DNA of 64,000 bases from Tenacibaculum sp. Bg11-29 (GTDB taxonomy: Bacteria > Bacteroidota > Bacteroidia > Flavobacteriales > Flavobacteriaceae). Position 1 is the first letter of the stretch. Every line of letters begins with the position of its first letter. The stretch covers positions 1,735,001 through 1,799,000 of the forward strand of contig NZ_PJBB01000003.1 of assembly GCF_002836595.1 (NCBI RefSeq), read 5' to 3'. Both the position numbers and the translations under genes were made by a program. Below, in pieces: positions 63,921 through 64,000 of the stretch. The notes under the pieces were generated by a model, which saw nothing but the letters and a program-made list of their open reading frames with translations, had not been told where the DNA came from and did no database searches.

Positions 63921-64000
63921 TTAGAAGTTTGGTTTTAATTGATGCTTTGCATAGAATTTATTTAAATGATCTATAGCTTCATCAGCAGTGTCAACAACTC
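63921..64000 (-). CDS. LOG-family protein, C-terminal end (truncated by window)
   Basis: The minus-strand frame is open to the window edge and stops at 63921. The visible tail, VVDTADEAIDHLNKFYAKHQ then LKPNF, matches the C-terminus of LOG-family (TIGR00730-type Rossmann-fold, lysine decarboxylase-like) proteins, which release cytokinin-like bases from nucleoside monophosphates. Only 25 residues are seen, so assignment is tentative. Confidence 0.6.
   Translation of the reverse strand, partial: VVDTADEAIDHLNKFYAKHQLKPNF

Overview
The window is AT-rich chromosomal DNA from a member of the family Flavobacteriaceae (phylum Bacteroidota); a marine Tenacibaculum/Polaribacter-like genus is my best guess, from memory of gene order and not from any search. 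The evidence is a complete gldK-gldL-gldM-gldN set (type IX secretion/gliding core), Bacteroidota promoters with a TAnnTTTG -7 box, few recognisable Shine-Dalgarno sequences, many Bacteroidota-type lipoproteins, and LytTR and AraC-type regulators. I see no phage, transposon, integrase or CRISPR array. No stretch longer than about 300 bases lacks a gene.

Layout. 1-4.8 kb: the end of queA, rlmN, three small genes of unknown or poorly known role (one apparently frameshifted) and a polyprenyl diphosphate synthase. 4.8-11.5 kb, minus strand: miaB, a sigma-54-type AAA+ regulator, an LptE-like lipoprotein, a TPR protein, secG, groES, groL. 11.6-20 kb, plus strand: topA, a degenerate arginase-family protein, then gldKLMN. 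20-29.5 kb: mixed single genes (FAD oxidoreductase, DUF983, ABC-F ATPase, AraC-type membrane regulator, NYN-domain protein, PLP deaminase plus LysM glucosaminidase pair, VWA protein, SIMPL protein). 29.6-34.7 kb: a TPR sensor kinase with its LytTR regulator, a gamma-carbonic-anhydrase-like protein, a Spy-like protein and an EEP-fold hydrolase. 34.8-35.0 kb: two identical tRNA-Phe genes. 35.1-42.8 kb: coaX, an outer-membrane protein, a TPR protein, lptC, a CBS-domain membrane protein and a SurA/PpiD-like isomerase. 42.9-50 kb, minus strand: a phospholipase-D-like lipoprotein, two unknown proteins, a cupin, a tiny basic protein, a sodium:solute symporter, a nitroreductase and a membrane redoxin. 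50-56.7 kb: DUF2851, then NrtR and the NAD operon. 56.9-64 kb: two secreted or unknown proteins, a fused E1 2-oxoacid dehydrogenase, a peptidase-like/beta-barrel fusion and the end of a LOG-family gene.

The most interesting region is 51.3-56.7 kb. An NrtR-type Nudix repressor with an intact Nudix box precedes a tight operon of five genes: a NAMPT/NadV-like transferase, a macrodomain-like protein, an ADP-ribosylglycohydrolase, a small HAD phosphatase and a divergent PRPP-synthetase-like protein. Three near-identical 21-bp palindromes, one in front of nrtR and two in front of nadV, look like the NrtR operators. All the enzymes point at ADP-ribose and nicotinamide. The pairing of a Prs-like with a NAMPT-like enzyme resembles the phage NARP1 pathway (ADP-ribose to ADP-ribose pyrophosphate to NAD+). 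I propose the operon is a chromosomal ADP-ribose-to-NAD+ recycling module; the simpler alternative is ordinary PRPP supply to NadV.

Other points worth a second look are two pseudoenzyme candidates (an arginase-fold protein beside gldK and an M1-like protein fused to a barrel), a one-base frameshift in the signal peptide of a small gene, tandem tRNA-Phe genes that differ only in whether CCA is encoded, and three REP-like inverted repeats.
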